Positions 1-8,543 of a stretch of DNA of 64,000 bases are shown piece by piece. The notes beneath the pieces were generated by a model. The model did no database searches. It was not told the origin of the DNA and was given only the letters and a program-made list of their open reading frames with translations. The position numbers were made by a program, and so were the translations under genes. Where the stretch lies: positions 6,107,001 to 6,171,000 of the forward strand of contig NZ_JAMZEC010000001.1 of NCBI RefSeq assembly GCF_024172185.1. The letters are read 5' to 3'. Source of the stretch: Nonomuraea roseoviolacea subsp. carminata (GTDB lineage Bacteria > Actinomycetota > Actinomycetes > Streptosporangiales > Streptosporangiaceae). The stretch's first letter is position 1. Each line of letters opens with the position of its first letter.

Positions 1-1285
1 CGGCGTAGCGGGCGAGGTTGCGCAGGATCGCCGGCTGGCCGCCGTGGATCTGGTAGCTCTCCAGCGCCGCCGCCGAGATGTACTGGGTGTAGCTGTTCGA
101 CCAGTTCTCCGGGTCGCCCGGGTTGTCGGTGTACTTGGAGTTGCGCGACACCTCGCCGGCTGACACCCACGGCCCGTACGAGTAGATCGGGTCCCGCAGG
201 TACTTCAGGTCCTGCACGAACATCGGGACGGTCAGCACGATCGCGTTGTTGTAGCCCAGCGCGCCCTCCACCGACGTCGGGAACTGGTAGTCGTTCCCGG
301 GGATGTCGGCGTCGAGGAAGTTGAAGCGCATGAGCCACCAGCGGTAGTACACGAACTTCTTGATGTTCTCGTCCGGCACGTCGATGTAGGGGATGTTCCG
401 CGCCCACCAGGCGTTGTAGTCCTGGAGCTGGCGCCGCAGCGCCTGCTCCGGCGAGCGGCCCTTGTAGCCGTCGTACTCCGAGCGGGAGGCGGGCAGCTCG
501 TCGGTGACGAAGCCCATCTGCACCTTCGCGCGCACCGTGCCGCCGGGCGCGAGCGTGACCGAGCCCTTCAGCGTGCCCTCCGACGCCTTCAGCCCGTCAC
601 CGCTGAGCCGGGGGAAGATCGTGGTCAGCCGGTTCCTGGCGAACACGGCGCCGGTCAGCTCCTGCTCGCCGTCCGCGGTCCTGGCGTACGGTGAGGTCAC
701 CGTGATGGGGACGTCCCTGGCCGCCGATCCGGTGTTGGTGATCTCCAGTGTCGTCACGGCCACGTTCTCGTGCGTGATGAACTTCTTCACGCCGACCGCG
801 AGCCCGTCCCCGGTGTAGCGGCCGCTCCAGTGGCTGGGCATCTGCAGCCGCTTGGAGACGTCCTCGGTCAGGTCGGTCCCGAACGAGATCGTGTAGGCGT
901 CGCGGTTGTCGACGCTCTCCCAGTACGCGACGTACCCGCCGAAACCGATCTTCTTCGGGTCGTGCTCCTTCATGAACAGCGCCCGGCCGCGCGACATCAG
1001 CCAGGTGCCCGCCGGGTCGTCGCCCGGCCGGGCCAGCATGCGGTCGATCCAGTAGGAGTCGCCGCCCTTCTCCTTCTTGTAGATCGCCTCCATCATCCTG
1101 CGCGGGTCGTGGCCGGCGGGCTCGTCGGGCACCGGGTCGGCTCCGGTGAAGGCCGGCATGCCCAGCGCGTCCGGGGCCGCCGTCCAGGCCGTTCGCGCCG
1201 CCTGCGCGGAGGCGGCCGGCGGGGTGCCGGCGAGCAGGCCGCCCGCCAGGGTCAGGGCGACCAGACAGGGCAGGGTTCTACGCAA
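1..1285 (-). CDS. Secreted glycoside hydrolase, (alpha/alpha)6-type (3' end cut by window)
   Basis: Partial: the frame is open from the TTG at 1285 to the window edge, about 428 residues. The TTG is chosen because a GGAGGAG ribosome site lies just upstream and the next residues form a clear Sec signal peptide (MRRTLPCLVALTLAGG..., Ala-rich cleavage region near residue 29). The mature part begins with a beta-rich domain and continues with aromatic-rich segments such as YYRWWLMRFNFLD and GPWVSAGEVSRNSKY, resembling six-hairpin (MGH1-like) glycosidases. It follows the GH127 gene by 66 bp, so it is probably the extracellular enzyme releasing arabino-oligosaccharides for the importer of the same operon. 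A GH121-like beta-L-arabinobiosidase role is possible from context only. The exact GH family is not established, and the catalytic C-terminal half is partly missing. Confidence 0.75.
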   Translation of the reverse strand, partial: MRRTLPCLVALTLAGGLLAGTPPAASAQAARTAWTAAPDALGMPAFTGADPVPDEPAGHDPRRMMEAIYKKEKGGDSYWIDRMLARPGDDPAGTWLMSRGRALFMKEHDPKKIGFGGYVAYWESVDNRDAYTISFGTDLTEDVSKRLQMPSHWSGRYTGDGLAVGVKKFITHENVAVTTLEITNTGSAARDVPITVTSPYARTADGEQELTGAVFARNRLTTIFPRLSGDGLKASEGTLKGSVTLAPGGTVRAKVQMGFVTDELPASRSEYDGYKGRSPEQALRRQLQDYNAWWARNIPYIDVPDENIKKFVYYRWWLMRFNFLDADIPGNDYQFPTSVEGALGYNNAIVLTVPMFVQDLKYLRDPIYSYGPWVSAGEVSRNSKYTDNPGDPENWSNSYTQYISAAALESYQIHGGQPAILRNLARYA

Positions 1286-1351
1286 GGGGTCTCCTCCAGC
1301 GGGGGGTGGGTCACTCGCCGAGGCGGGTGAGGTCGCTCGGCGAGAGGGGGG

Positions 1352-3196
1352 TCACTCGGCGACGGGAAGCCAGACGCGCATGGTGGCGGGGCCGCGGTTG
1401 CCCCACCGGTGGTAGGGGACGAGCCGCAGCGCGGTGTCCGCGCCGCCGCTCACCTTGTCCGGTTCCGGCCCGTACGGCCAGCCGTCGCCCCGGGGCTCCG
1501 CGAGCACCGCGGCGACCTCCAGCTCGACCGCCCCGCCGCCGGCCGGGCCACCCGAGTCGACGCCGTCCTCGGAAGGCGCCACCTCCACGGGCGGGGCCGG
1601 CGCGCGGACGGTCAGGTGCGCCAGCGGCGGCTCGTCGCCCACCGACTCCGCGCAGTACACGAGCGGCCCCCGCTCCACCGCCGCGCACCCGCGCAGGGCG
1701 TCGACGCGCCGGTCCGGGTACGTCCAGCGCGGCTCCATGGGCAGCTCCAGCCGGATCTCGTCCCCGGCCCGCCACGGCCCCTCCGCGACGGCGTAGCCGG
1801 GCGCGACCGGACGGGCCGGGCCGGAGCCGGCCGTCAGCGTGGCGCCGCCCGCCCAGAAGGGCACCCGCAGCGACACGGCCCCCGCGCCGTCCTCCAGGAC
1901 CCGCACGGTCACGCCGCCCGACCACGGGTAGCCGGTCTCCACCCGCAGCGCCAGCTCGCCGTGCCGGATCTCGGCGGGCGTGTGGTGGTGGATCCGCACC
2001 CCGCCGGAGTCGGCGGCGGCCACGTACGCGCCCAGGGAGGCGAGGGTGCGGGCGATGTTGTTCGGGCAGCACGACACGTCGAACCACTGCGAGCGCAGGC
2101 CGCCCTCGGCCGCGTGGTTGACGCCCTGCGGCGGCTCGGCGGCCACCCGCACGTGCAGCGGGTTGCAGTAGAAGAACGAGCGGCCGTCCAGCGCCGCCCC
2201 CGTGGCGAGCATGTTGTACATCGTCCGCTCTGCCACGTCGGCGTACCTGACGTCGCCGGTGGCCAGCAGCAGCCGGTGCGCCAGCATGATCGAGGCGATG
2301 CTCGCGCAGGTCTCGTTGTAGGCGCGGTCCGGCGGCAGCTCGAAGTCCTCGCCGTACGACTCGTCGGCGTGCCGGGAGCCCATGCCGCCGGTCAGGTGGG
2401 TGCGCCGGGCCAGGGTCCGCTCCCACTGCGCCTCGACGGCCTTGAGCAGCTCCTCGTCGCCGGTCTCGACGGCCACGTCCACCACGCCGGAGGCCAGGTA
2501 GAGGGCGCGCACGACGTGGCCGCGGAAGACCTGCGCCTGCCGTACCGGGAGGTCGTCCTGGAAGTAGGCGCGGCCGAAGGGGATGTCGCCGAGCGCCGGG
2601 CGGCCGCGGCGCTCGACGAAGCGGCGGGCCATCTCCAGGTAGCGCTCGGCCCCGGTGGCCCGGTACAGCTCGACCAGCGCCATCTCGACCACCGGGTGGC
2701 CGCAGGTCTCGGCGGTGTCCATGAAGCGCCGGCACACGTGGTCGGCGGCGCGCACCGCGATCTCGGTCAGCCGGTCCTCGCCGTGCGTGCGCAGCCGGGC
2801 CACGCCCGCCTGGATGAGGTGGCCGTAGCAGTACAGCTCGTGGCCCCACTCGAAGTCGGTGTAGCGGTTGCCGCTCCAGCGCGTGTTGAGGTAGCCGTCG
2901 CCCTCCTGCGCCCTGCCCACGGTCTCGGCCAGCTCCGGCAGCGCCGGGTGGTCCGCCCAGGCCATGCCCTCCAGCAGCTTGTAGATCTCCGAGTCGCTGA
3001 ACTCCCGGCCCCTCCGCGGGCGCTGCCCGCGGAAGTTGCCGATCCAGCCTTCGCGTTCCATCCACTCCTGGCAGTGCACCATGGTGACGTCCCGGTTGAG
3101 GGCCGCGCGGTCGCCCCAGAACCCGGCGGTCAGCCGCACGGAGTCGAGGCCCAACGGGGACAGCACGCCCGAGGAGGGCAGGACAGGATTAGCCAC
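1352..3196 (-). CDS. GH127 beta-L-arabinofuranosidase (DUF1680 family)
   Basis: A 614-aa protein with no signal peptide, so probably cytoplasmic. The family removes beta-L-arabinofuranosyl units with a cysteine nucleophile bound to zinc. The matching residues are visible: Cys376-Cys377 in VSCCPNN (nucleophile and Zn ligand), Glu295 and Cys297 in NETCAS (Zn ligands) and Glu283 in GEDFE as the probable acid/base. Spacing agrees with the characterised bifidobacterial enzyme HypBA1. The start is GTG, overlapping the end of the upstream permease gene by 8 bp, which implies translational coupling. It would act on arabino-oligosaccharides imported by the adjacent ABC system and yield L-arabinose for AraA. 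Family assignment is firm; the natural linkage specificity is inferred. Confidence 0.93.
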   Translation of the reverse strand: MANPVLPSSGVLSPLGLDSVRLTAGFWGDRAALNRDVTMVHCQEWMEREGWIGNFRGQRPRRGREFSDSEIYKLLEGMAWADHPALPELAETVGRAQEGDGYLNTRWSGNRYTDFEWGHELYCYGHLIQAGVARLRTHGEDRLTEIAVRAADHVCRRFMDTAETCGHPVVEMALVELYRATGAERYLEMARRFVERRGRPALGDIPFGRAYFQDDLPVRQAQVFRGHVVRALYLASGVVDVAVETGDEELLKAVEAQWERTLARRTHLTGGMGSRHADESYGEDFELPPDRAYNETCASIASIMLAHRLLLATGDVRYADVAERTMYNMLATGAALDGRSFFYCNPLHVRVAAEPPQGVNHAAEGGLRSQWFDVSCCPNNIARTLASLGAYVAAADSGGVRIHHHTPAEIRHGELALRVETGYPWSGGVTVRVLEDGAGAVSLRVPFWAGGATLTAGSGPARPVAPGYAVAEGPWRAGDEIRLELPMEPRWTYPDRRVDALRGCAAVERGPLVYCAESVGDEPPLAHLTVRAPAPPVEVAPSEDGVDSGGPAGGGAVELEVAAVLAEPRGDGWPYGPEPDKVSGGADTALRLVPYHRWGNRGPATMRVWLPVAE

Positions 3197-3953
3197 GCAG
3201 AGCTCCCGACATGAATCCGCGCACGTAGTGGCGCTGCAGGACGATGAAGAGGACGAGGCACGGGACGGCCATGACCATGACGCCGGCCTGGAGCATCCCG
3301 TAGTCGATCGCGCCGAACGTGCGCTGGGTCATGCTGACCACGGCCACCGGCAGCGTGAACGACGAGCCGTCGTTGAGCAGGATGAGCGGGGCGAAGAAGT
3401 CGTTCCAGGAGGCGAGGAAGGCGAACAGGCCGACCGTGACGAGCGCGGGCCGCACCGCGTGCAGCAGGATGCGGGAGAACGCGCGGAAGGTGCCGCACCC
3501 GTCGACCAGCGCCGCCTCCTCCAGCTCGCGGGGGATCGCCTCGAACGCGTTGCGCATCATGAACAGCGCGAACGGGAGCTGGAACATGACGAACACCAGT
3601 GACAGGCCCACCAGCGAGTTCTGCAGGCCGATGAAGCCGAGCAGCACGTACAGCGGGATGAGGATCGTCGCGTACGGCACCATGAGGATCGCCAGCGTGG
3701 CCAGGAACAGCAGGTTCTTGCCGGGGAAGTCGAAGCGGGCGAAGGCGTAGCCGCCGAGCGCCGAGACCACGAGCGTGCCGGCGACGGTCATGGCCGACAC
3801 GAGCACGCTGTTGGTGGCGTACGTGCCGAGCCCCTCGCCGAACCTGGCCATCTCCAGGTAGTCGGACGGGTCCTCCAGCGACGCCCAGCCGCTCCACACC
3901 AGCGGGAACAGGAACAGCACGGCCAGCGCCGACAGGGTGAGATGGCGGGTCAC
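3189..3953 (-). CDS. Carbohydrate ABC transporter permease (MalG-type, CUT1)
   Basis: A 254-aa integral membrane protein with about six hydrophobic helices. The EAA loop that contacts the ATPase is visible as EEAALVDGCGTFRAFSRI around residues 150-165. It pairs with the permease encoded just upstream; the start ATG overlaps that gene's stop by 4 bp. Its end overlaps the GH127 start. At 254 aa it is slightly shorter than the usual 270-300 for MalG-type subunits because the N-terminal cytoplasmic tail is short. Substrate is inferred from context as arabinose-containing oligosaccharides. No ATPase gene occurs in this operon; CUT1 systems of actinomycetes commonly share an MsiK-type ATPase encoded elsewhere. 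Confidence 0.92.
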   Translation of the reverse strand: MTRHLTLSALAVLFLFPLVWSGWASLEDPSDYLEMARFGEGLGTYATNSVLVSAMTVAGTLVVSALGGYAFARFDFPGKNLLFLATLAILMVPYATILIPLYVLLGFIGLQNSLVGLSLVFVMFQLPFALFMMRNAFEAIPRELEEAALVDGCGTFRAFSRILLHAVRPALVTVGLFAFLASWNDFFAPLILLNDGSSFTLPVAVVSMTQRTFGAIDYGMLQAGVMVMAVPCLVLFIVLQRHYVRGFMSGALRG

Positions 3954-4864
3954 CGCAGCCTCCGCATCATCAGGGTGTTGAGGCCGACCAGGCCCACCAG
4001 CAGCACGACCGACAGGGCCGCGGCGCCGCCGAGGTCGAAGCGGAAGAACGCGTCACGGTAGGCGACCATGACCATGGAGACGGTGCTGTTGTCGGGGCCG
4101 CCGTTGGTGAAGATGAAGAACTGGTCGAAGGCCAGCAGGGAGCCGGTGACGCTGAGGATCAGCATCAGGGCGAGCGTGGGCCGCAGCAGCGGCAGCGTGA
4201 TCCTGGTGAAGATCTGCCAGCGGCCGGCGCCGTCGCTGCGCGCCGCCTCGTAGACCTCGACCGGGATCGCCTGCAGCCCGGTCAGCAGGATGAGCATGTT
4301 GAACCCGGCGAAGCGCCACAGCACCAGCGCGATCGTGGAGAACAGCGCCATGTTCGGCGTGCCGATCCACTTCACCGGCTCGTGGGTGATGCCCAGCGCC
4401 CGCAGCATCGGGTCGATGGGGCCGAAGTCGTTGTTGAGCATGCCGTAGAACAGCAGCGCGGCGGCGGCGAAGCCGACCGCGCCCGGCAGGAAGAACGCGG
4501 TGCGGAAGAAGCCGACACCGGGCCGGCGCTCCTGCACGAGCAGGGCGAGGCCGAGCGCGACCGACGACAGCAGCACCGTGGTGATCGCCGTGTACTTCAG
4601 CGTGAAGAGCACCGCGTCGAGGAACAGCGGGTTGTCGGCGATCCTGGCGTAGTTGTCCGGGGCGTTGAAGCGGGCCGGGCCGAGCAGCGGCCAGCGGTTG
4701 AGCGACATCCAAACCACGAGCACGAGGGGCACGACGAACAGCACCCCGACGATGACCGCGGTGGGCGCCGCGTACAGCCAGCCCTGGACCTTCTTGCCCC
4801 GCCATCGGGCGGGCGGCGCGCCGTGCGCCGCCCGCCGTCCGGCGCGCGTGAGCGTCAACGTCAT
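3950..4864 (-). CDS. Carbohydrate ABC transporter permease (MalF-type, CUT1)
   Basis: A 304-aa inner-membrane subunit with a basic N-terminus (arginine-rich cytoplasmic tail, residues 1-25) followed by about six transmembrane helices. The EAA motif EAARSDGAGRWQIFTRITLP lies at about residues 207-226. The ATG overlaps the stop of the binding-protein gene by 4 bp (ATGA) and its own stop overlaps the next permease in the same way, so binding protein and permeases are translated as a coupled set. Together they should form the channel of an oligosaccharide importer. Specificity for arabino-oligosaccharides is inferred from the GH127 and ara genes nearby. Confidence 0.93.
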   Translation of the reverse strand: MTLTLTRAGRRAAHGAPPARWRGKKVQGWLYAAPTAVIVGVLFVVPLVLVVWMSLNRWPLLGPARFNAPDNYARIADNPLFLDAVLFTLKYTAITTVLLSSVALGLALLVQERRPGVGFFRTAFFLPGAVGFAAAALLFYGMLNNDFGPIDPMLRALGITHEPVKWIGTPNMALFSTIALVLWRFAGFNMLILLTGLQAIPVEVYEAARSDGAGRWQIFTRITLPLLRPTLALMLILSVTGSLLAFDQFFIFTNGGPDNSTVSMVMVAYRDAFFRFDLGGAAALSVVLLVGLVGLNTLMMRRLR

Positions 4865-6144
4865 TGCTGCAGCGACTTCGTGATCTCGGCGTTGAGCTGG
4901 GGGAGCTTCGAGGCGTCACCGAAGATCGCCTCCCGGGCCAGGCGCAGCCACGGCCCCTGCGGGTCGTTGAAGGTCTGGCCGAAGCGCGGCGCGAACGGGG
5001 TCTGGCCCTTGGCGACCAGCGAGTTGATCAGCACGACGCGCGGGTCCTCGGCGGAGTACTTGTTACCGGCCAGGTCGGTGCGGGCGAGCACGTCCTTGTT
5101 CTTGGCCATGACCTCGACCTGCGCGTCCTCCGACATGGTCCAGGACAGGAAGTCCCAGGCCGCGTCGGCGTTCTTCGTGGTGGAGGAGATGCCGATCGAG
5201 TCGCCGCCGACGAAGGTGGACTCGCCGCCGTCGGGCCCGGCGATCGGGGTGACGCCGATCTTCATGTCCTTCGGCATGAGGCCGAGCGTGGTCGAGGGCA
5301 TCGGCATGACGCCGATCTCGCCCTTGGGGAAGAAGCCGGTCCAGGTCGGGCCCTGTTCCTCCTTGGCCGTCGGGCCGGTGACCTTCTTGTCGTACAGCTC
5401 GCGCCAGATCTTGAACACGTCGGTCATCGGCGCCCGGTCGTTCAGGGAGGTGGTGCCCTCGGGGTTCATGACCTGGCCGCCGGCCGCCCAGACCGAGGGC
5501 CAGAAGGTGAAGACGTAGCAGCCGCCGCAGTTGCCGCCGAAGAACGTGCCATGGACCCTGCCGTCCTTGCCGTCCTTGCCGAGCTTGTCCTGGATGGTGG
5601 TCGCCTGCTGGGCGAACTCCTTGAGCGTCTTGGGGCCCTTCTCCGGGTCGAGGCCGGCCTTCTGGTACAGGTCCTTGTTCCAGAACCAGACCGACAGGTC
5701 GAGGGTGTGCGGCAGCGTGTACTGCCGGCCGTCCATGGTGCCCAGCTTCATGTGCGAGGGCGCGAGCTTGTCCTTGAACGGCAGGGCGTTGATCCGGTCG
5801 GTGATGTCGAGGAACAGGCCCTGCGCGGTGTAGTTGGGGACGAAGATGACGTCGGCGGCGAACACGTCGGGAAGCTGCTTGGCCCCGGCGGCGGCCGCGA
5901 TACGGGGCTGGTAGTTGTCCGTCGGGATGACGGTCAGTTTGACCTGGTTCTTGTGGCTGCTGTTGTAGGCCTTCACCAGCCGCTCGCTCTGCGCCTGGGT
6001 GGCGGCGCGCGTCCACATGGTGATGGTGGCCGGGCCCGCGGCGGGCTCGGCCGACGACCCGGCTTCACCGCCGCCGCTCCCGCAAGCCGCCGATGTGAGC
6101 GCTAACAGCCCGAGGATGGCGATCCCGGCCAGTCGTCGTCTCAT
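4861..6144 (-). CDS. Sugar ABC transporter substrate-binding lipoprotein (CUT1)
   Basis: A 427-aa extracellular solute-binding protein. A lipoprotein signal is clear: basic start (MRRRLAG), hydrophobic core and lipobox LTSAAC with Cys21 as lipidation site, then a Gly/Ser/Glu linker. The body shows features of SBP family 1, for example ITMWTRAATQAQSERLVKAYN near the mature N-terminus. The start ATG has an AAAGGAG ribosome site 7 nt upstream. It is the first gene of the leftward operon and would present sugar to the two permeases downstream. A LacI-type operator at 6094-6107 lies inside its first codons, and a promoter with a second operator lies just upstream. Confidence 0.94.
   Translation of the reverse strand: MRRRLAGIAILGLLALTSAACGSGGGEAGSSAEPAAGPATITMWTRAATQAQSERLVKAYNSSHKNQVKLTVIPTDNYQPRIAAAAGAKQLPDVFAADVIFVPNYTAQGLFLDITDRINALPFKDKLAPSHMKLGTMDGRQYTLPHTLDLSVWFWNKDLYQKAGLDPEKGPKTLKEFAQQATTIQDKLGKDGKDGRVHGTFFGGNCGGCYVFTFWPSVWAAGGQVMNPEGTTSLNDRAPMTDVFKIWRELYDKKVTGPTAKEEQGPTWTGFFPKGEIGVMPMPSTTLGLMPKDMKIGVTPIAGPDGGESTFVGGDSIGISSTTKNADAAWDFLSWTMSEDAQVEVMAKNKDVLARTDLAGNKYSAEDPRVVLINSLVAKGQTPFAPRFGQTFNDPQGPWLRLAREAIFGDASKLPQLNAEITKSLQQ
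6094..6107. promoter_or_regulatory. LacI-type (AraR-like) operator, copy 1, inside the binding-protein gene
   Basis: TGTGAGCGCTAACA, a 14-bp near-palindrome with central CG. It is the exact reverse complement of the copy at 8510 and closely matches those at 7370 and 13150. It covers nucleotides 38-51 of the leftward operon's first coding sequence, downstream of the promoter, where a bound repressor would block elongation rather than initiation. Confidence 0.75.
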
Positions 6145-6178
6145 GGTTGTCTCCTTTGGGACCCCCGAGAACTAAAAG

Positions 6179-6216
6179 GTTTTCGGAAACGTAGAAGAAA
6201 CATCGTGGCCTGTCAA
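6179..6216 (-). promoter_or_regulatory. Promoter of the arabinoside operon with overlapping LacI-type operator
   Basis: Reading leftward, TTGACA (6216-6211) and TACGTT (6193-6188) are separated by 17 bp and resemble sigma-70-type -35 and -10 elements. The near-palindrome GTTTTCGGAAAC at 6179-6190 (10 of 12 symmetric, central CG) overlaps the -10, the expected place for a LacI-family repressor. A related perfect palindrome, TTTCGAAA, lies at 6260-6267. Confidence 0.65.
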
Positions 6217-6259
6217 TGGGTGTTAAGGTGCGTGGCAGTTGTCAGGTGACTGAAAAGGG

Positions 6260-6267
6260 TTTCGAAA
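6260..6267. promoter_or_regulatory. Second TTTCGAAA operator abutting the LacI start codon
   Basis: A perfect 8-bp palindrome (TTTCGAAA, in context GGTTTCGAAATA) ends one base before the ATG at 6269. It shares the TTTCG core with the promoter site at 6179-6190. Its position suggests the first LacI protein represses its own gene while controlling the divergent operon. Confidence 0.55.
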
Positions 6268-6268
6268 T

Positions 6269-7273
6269 ATGGCGGGTAGGCGCGTGACCATCAACGACGT
6301 GGCCTCCCTGGCGGGGGTGTCGATCGCCACGGCCTCCAAGGCGCTCAACGGGCGGCAGGACGTGCGGGCTTCGACCCGCGAGCGGGTGCTGGCCGCCGCC
6401 GCGGAGCTGTCGTTCCAGCCGAACGCCCTCGCGCGGGGGCTGCTGTCGGGGCGGACCCGCACGGTGGGCCTGCTCACCTCCGACAGCGTGGGCCGGTTCG
6501 GGATCCCGGTACTGCTGGGGGCGGAGGACGCGTTCGGCGCGGGGGAGATGGCGGTGATGCTGTGCGACGCGCGCGGCGACGCCATCCGCGAGCAGCACCA
6601 TCTGCGCGCGCTGCTGTCGCGCCGGGTGGACGGGATCATCGTGGTCGGCGAGAGCACCGACCCGCGGCCCTCGGTCAGCAAGGACGTCCCGGTCCCCGTC
6701 GTGTACGCCTACGGGCCCTCCGACGACCCCGAGGACGTCTCCTTCGTGCCCGACGACGTGGGCGGCGCGGCGATGGCCGTGGAGCACCTGCTCGCCCTCG
6801 GCCGGCGCCGGATCGCGCACGTCACCGGCCCCCGGCACTACAAGGCGGCCCGCGACCGCGCCGAGGGGCTGCGGATCGCGCTGGAGGCGGCCGGCTGCGA
6901 GCAGGCCGGCGAGACGCTGTGGGGCTCGTGGTCGCAGCGCTGGGGACGGCACGCCGCCGAGATGCTGCTCATGGCCGAGCCCGGCGTGGACGCGGTGTTC
7001 TGCGGAAGCGACCAGGTGGCGGCCGGCTTCGTGGAGGCCGCCCGCGAGCGGGGCCGCTCCGTGCCCGGCGACCTCGCGGTGATCGGCTACGACAACTGGG
7101 AGGTGCTGTCCACCGAGACGCGCCCCGCGCTCACGACCGTGGACATGAACCTGGAGCTGCTCGGCCGCACCGCCGCCCAGCACCTGTTCGCCGCCATCGA
7201 CGGCCGGGCCACCCCCGGGGTGCACCGCATGCCCTGTCATCTGGTGATCCGTGACTCGACCGCCGCCGCGTGA
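6269..7273 (+). CDS. LacI-family transcriptional regulator of the arabinoside operon
   Basis: A 334-aa protein with an N-terminal LacI helix-turn-helix (VTINDVASLAGVSIATASKA, about residues 6-25) and hinge region, followed by a periplasmic-binding-protein-like effector domain ending near IGYDNWEVLSTETRPALTTV. It is divergent from the importer/GH127 operon with 124 bp between the starts, the usual arrangement for a local repressor. The likely sites are the two TTTCG palindromes in that interval. The start ATG is preceded by AAAAGGG. The inducer is probably an arabinose-containing sugar; this is inferred from neighbours. Confidence 0.9.
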   Translation: MAGRRVTINDVASLAGVSIATASKALNGRQDVRASTRERVLAAAAELSFQPNALARGLLSGRTRTVGLLTSDSVGRFGIPVLLGAEDAFGAGEMAVMLCDARGDAIREQHHLRALLSRRVDGIIVVGESTDPRPSVSKDVPVPVVYAYGPSDDPEDVSFVPDDVGGAAMAVEHLLALGRRRIAHVTGPRHYKAARDRAEGLRIALEAAGCEQAGETLWGSWSQRWGRHAAEMLLMAEPGVDAVFCGSDQVAAGFVEAARERGRSVPGDLAVIGYDNWEVLSTETRPALTTVDMNLELLGRTAAQHLFAAIDGRATPGVHRMPCHLVIRDSTAAA

Positions 7274-7355
7274 GAATCCCCGTGGCCGTGGGGGAGAGCG
7301 CCCCGCGGGGGCGATCACGAGCGCGCGCGTGACGTTTCCGTAATCCCGGGAGCTC

Positions 7356-7383
7356 TTGACGGGACCCATTGTTAACGTTCACA
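7356..7383 (+). promoter_or_regulatory. -35 element with LacI-type operator (copy 2) upstream of the second LacI gene
   Basis: TTGACG at 7356-7361 is followed 8 bp later by TGTTAACGTTCACA (7370-7383), 12 of 14 positions symmetric with central CG. The operator would cover the -10 region, where no good TATAAT match is visible. It lies 44 bp before the GTG of the regulator at 7427, suggesting autoregulation. Confidence 0.65.
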
Positions 7384-7426
7384 GTCTTCCCAGGCCCAGC
7401 GTGAGAGGGCCGGGAAGGAGCACCTC

Positions 7427-8443
7427 GTGGGATCGTCGCAAGCCCGGCGGATGCCGGTCATGGCGGACGTCGCCCGTGAGGCGGGAGTGTCGCACCAGAC
7501 GGTCTCCCGCGTGCTCAACGAACACCCTAACGTGCGCAGCGAGACCCGCACCCGGGTGCTGGAGGCGATCGACAAACTCGGCTACCGCCGCAACCTCGTC
7601 GCCCGCGCCCTGGTGACCAAGCACTCCCGGACCCTGGGCGTGGTCAGCTTCGACACCACCCTCTACGGCCCCGCCAGCACGGTGTACGGCATCGAGCAGG
7701 CGGCCCGCGCGGCGGGCTACTTCGTCAGCATCGTCAGCCTCAAGTCCATCGACCGGACCGGCGTCCGCGACGCCCTCGACTACCTGGCCGACCAGGGCGT
7801 CGACGGCATCGTGGTCGTCGCGCCGCAGCGCTCGGCCGCCCAGACCCTGGCCGACCTGGCGCCCGGCGTGCCCATCGTGGCGGTCGAGGGCGGCGAGGCG
7901 GGCGACGTGTCGGTGGTCTGCGTGGACCAGGTCGAGGGGGGCCGGCTCGCCACCGAGCACCTGCTCTCGCTGGGCCACGAGACCGTCTGGCACGTGCGGG
8001 GCCCGTCCGACTGGCTGGAGGCCGAGGGCCGCGTGGCCGGGTGGCGGGCGGCGCTCGCCCAGGCCGGGCGCGCGGCGCCGGAGCCGCTGGCCGGCGACTG
8101 GAGCCCGCGCTCGGGCTACGAGGCGGGCCGCAGCCTGGCGTCCATGGCGGGCGTCAGCGCGGTCTTCGTGGCCAACGACCAGATGGCCCTGGGTGTGCTC
8201 AGGGCGTTCTCGGAGCAGGGGGTGAAGGTGCCCGACCAGGTGAGCGTCGTCGGTTTCGACGACATCCCCGAGTCGGAGTTCTTCTCACCTCCCCTCACCA
8301 CCATCAGGCAGGACTTCGACGCGGTCGGCAGGAACAGCATAGAGGTGCTGCTCCAGCAGATCGAGGGCGAGGAGCAGCGTGCGTGCGAGCGCCTCGTCGT
8401 CCCGCCCTCCTTCGTGGCCCGGGCCAGCACGGCGCGGGTCTGA
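7427..8443 (+). CDS. LacI-family regulator, AraR-like repressor of the ara genes
   Basis: A 338-aa protein with a LacI DNA-binding domain at residues 5-55 (MADVAREAGVSHQTVSRVLN) and a ligand-binding domain containing VDGIVVVAPQ and FDDIPESEFFSPPLTTI. The GTG start is preceded by GGAAGGAG. It lies immediately before the furanose importer and araBDA, and the operator TGTKARCGYTMACA occurs before its own gene, before the importer, at the araB start and in the leftward operon. It is therefore the best candidate for the common repressor, with L-arabinose or a related sugar as inducer. This is a LacI-type protein, unlike the GntR-DNA-binding AraR of Bacillus; function is inferred from site distribution. 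Confidence 0.88.
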   Translation: MGSSQARRMPVMADVAREAGVSHQTVSRVLNEHPNVRSETRTRVLEAIDKLGYRRNLVARALVTKHSRTLGVVSFDTTLYGPASTVYGIEQAARAAGYFVSIVSLKSIDRTGVRDALDYLADQGVDGIVVVAPQRSAAQTLADLAPGVPIVAVEGGEAGDVSVVCVDQVEGGRLATEHLLSLGHETVWHVRGPSDWLEAEGRVAGWRAALAQAGRAAPEPLAGDWSPRSGYEAGRSLASMAGVSAVFVANDQMALGVLRAFSEQGVKVPDQVSVVGFDDIPESEFFSPPLTTIRQDFDAVGRNSIEVLLQQIEGEEQRACERLVVPPSFVARASTARV

Positions 8444-8509
8444 ACACCCATCGGCGATATCGGGGACATCGGGGAACACGGAAGCGCGGCGCTCGCGTCA
8501 GGTCGCTGA

Positions 8510-8523
8510 TGTTAGCGCTCACA
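8510..8523. promoter_or_regulatory. LacI-type (AraR-like) operator, copy 3, before the furanose importer
   Basis: TGTTAGCGCTCACA lies 20 bp before the GTG start of the binding-protein gene and just before its AAGGA ribosome site. It is the exact inverse of the copy at 6094-6107. Repressor bound here would block transcription or early elongation of the importer and the araBDA genes. Confidence 0.75.
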
Positions 8524-8543
8524 TAAGGAAAGAAGGACTCCAC

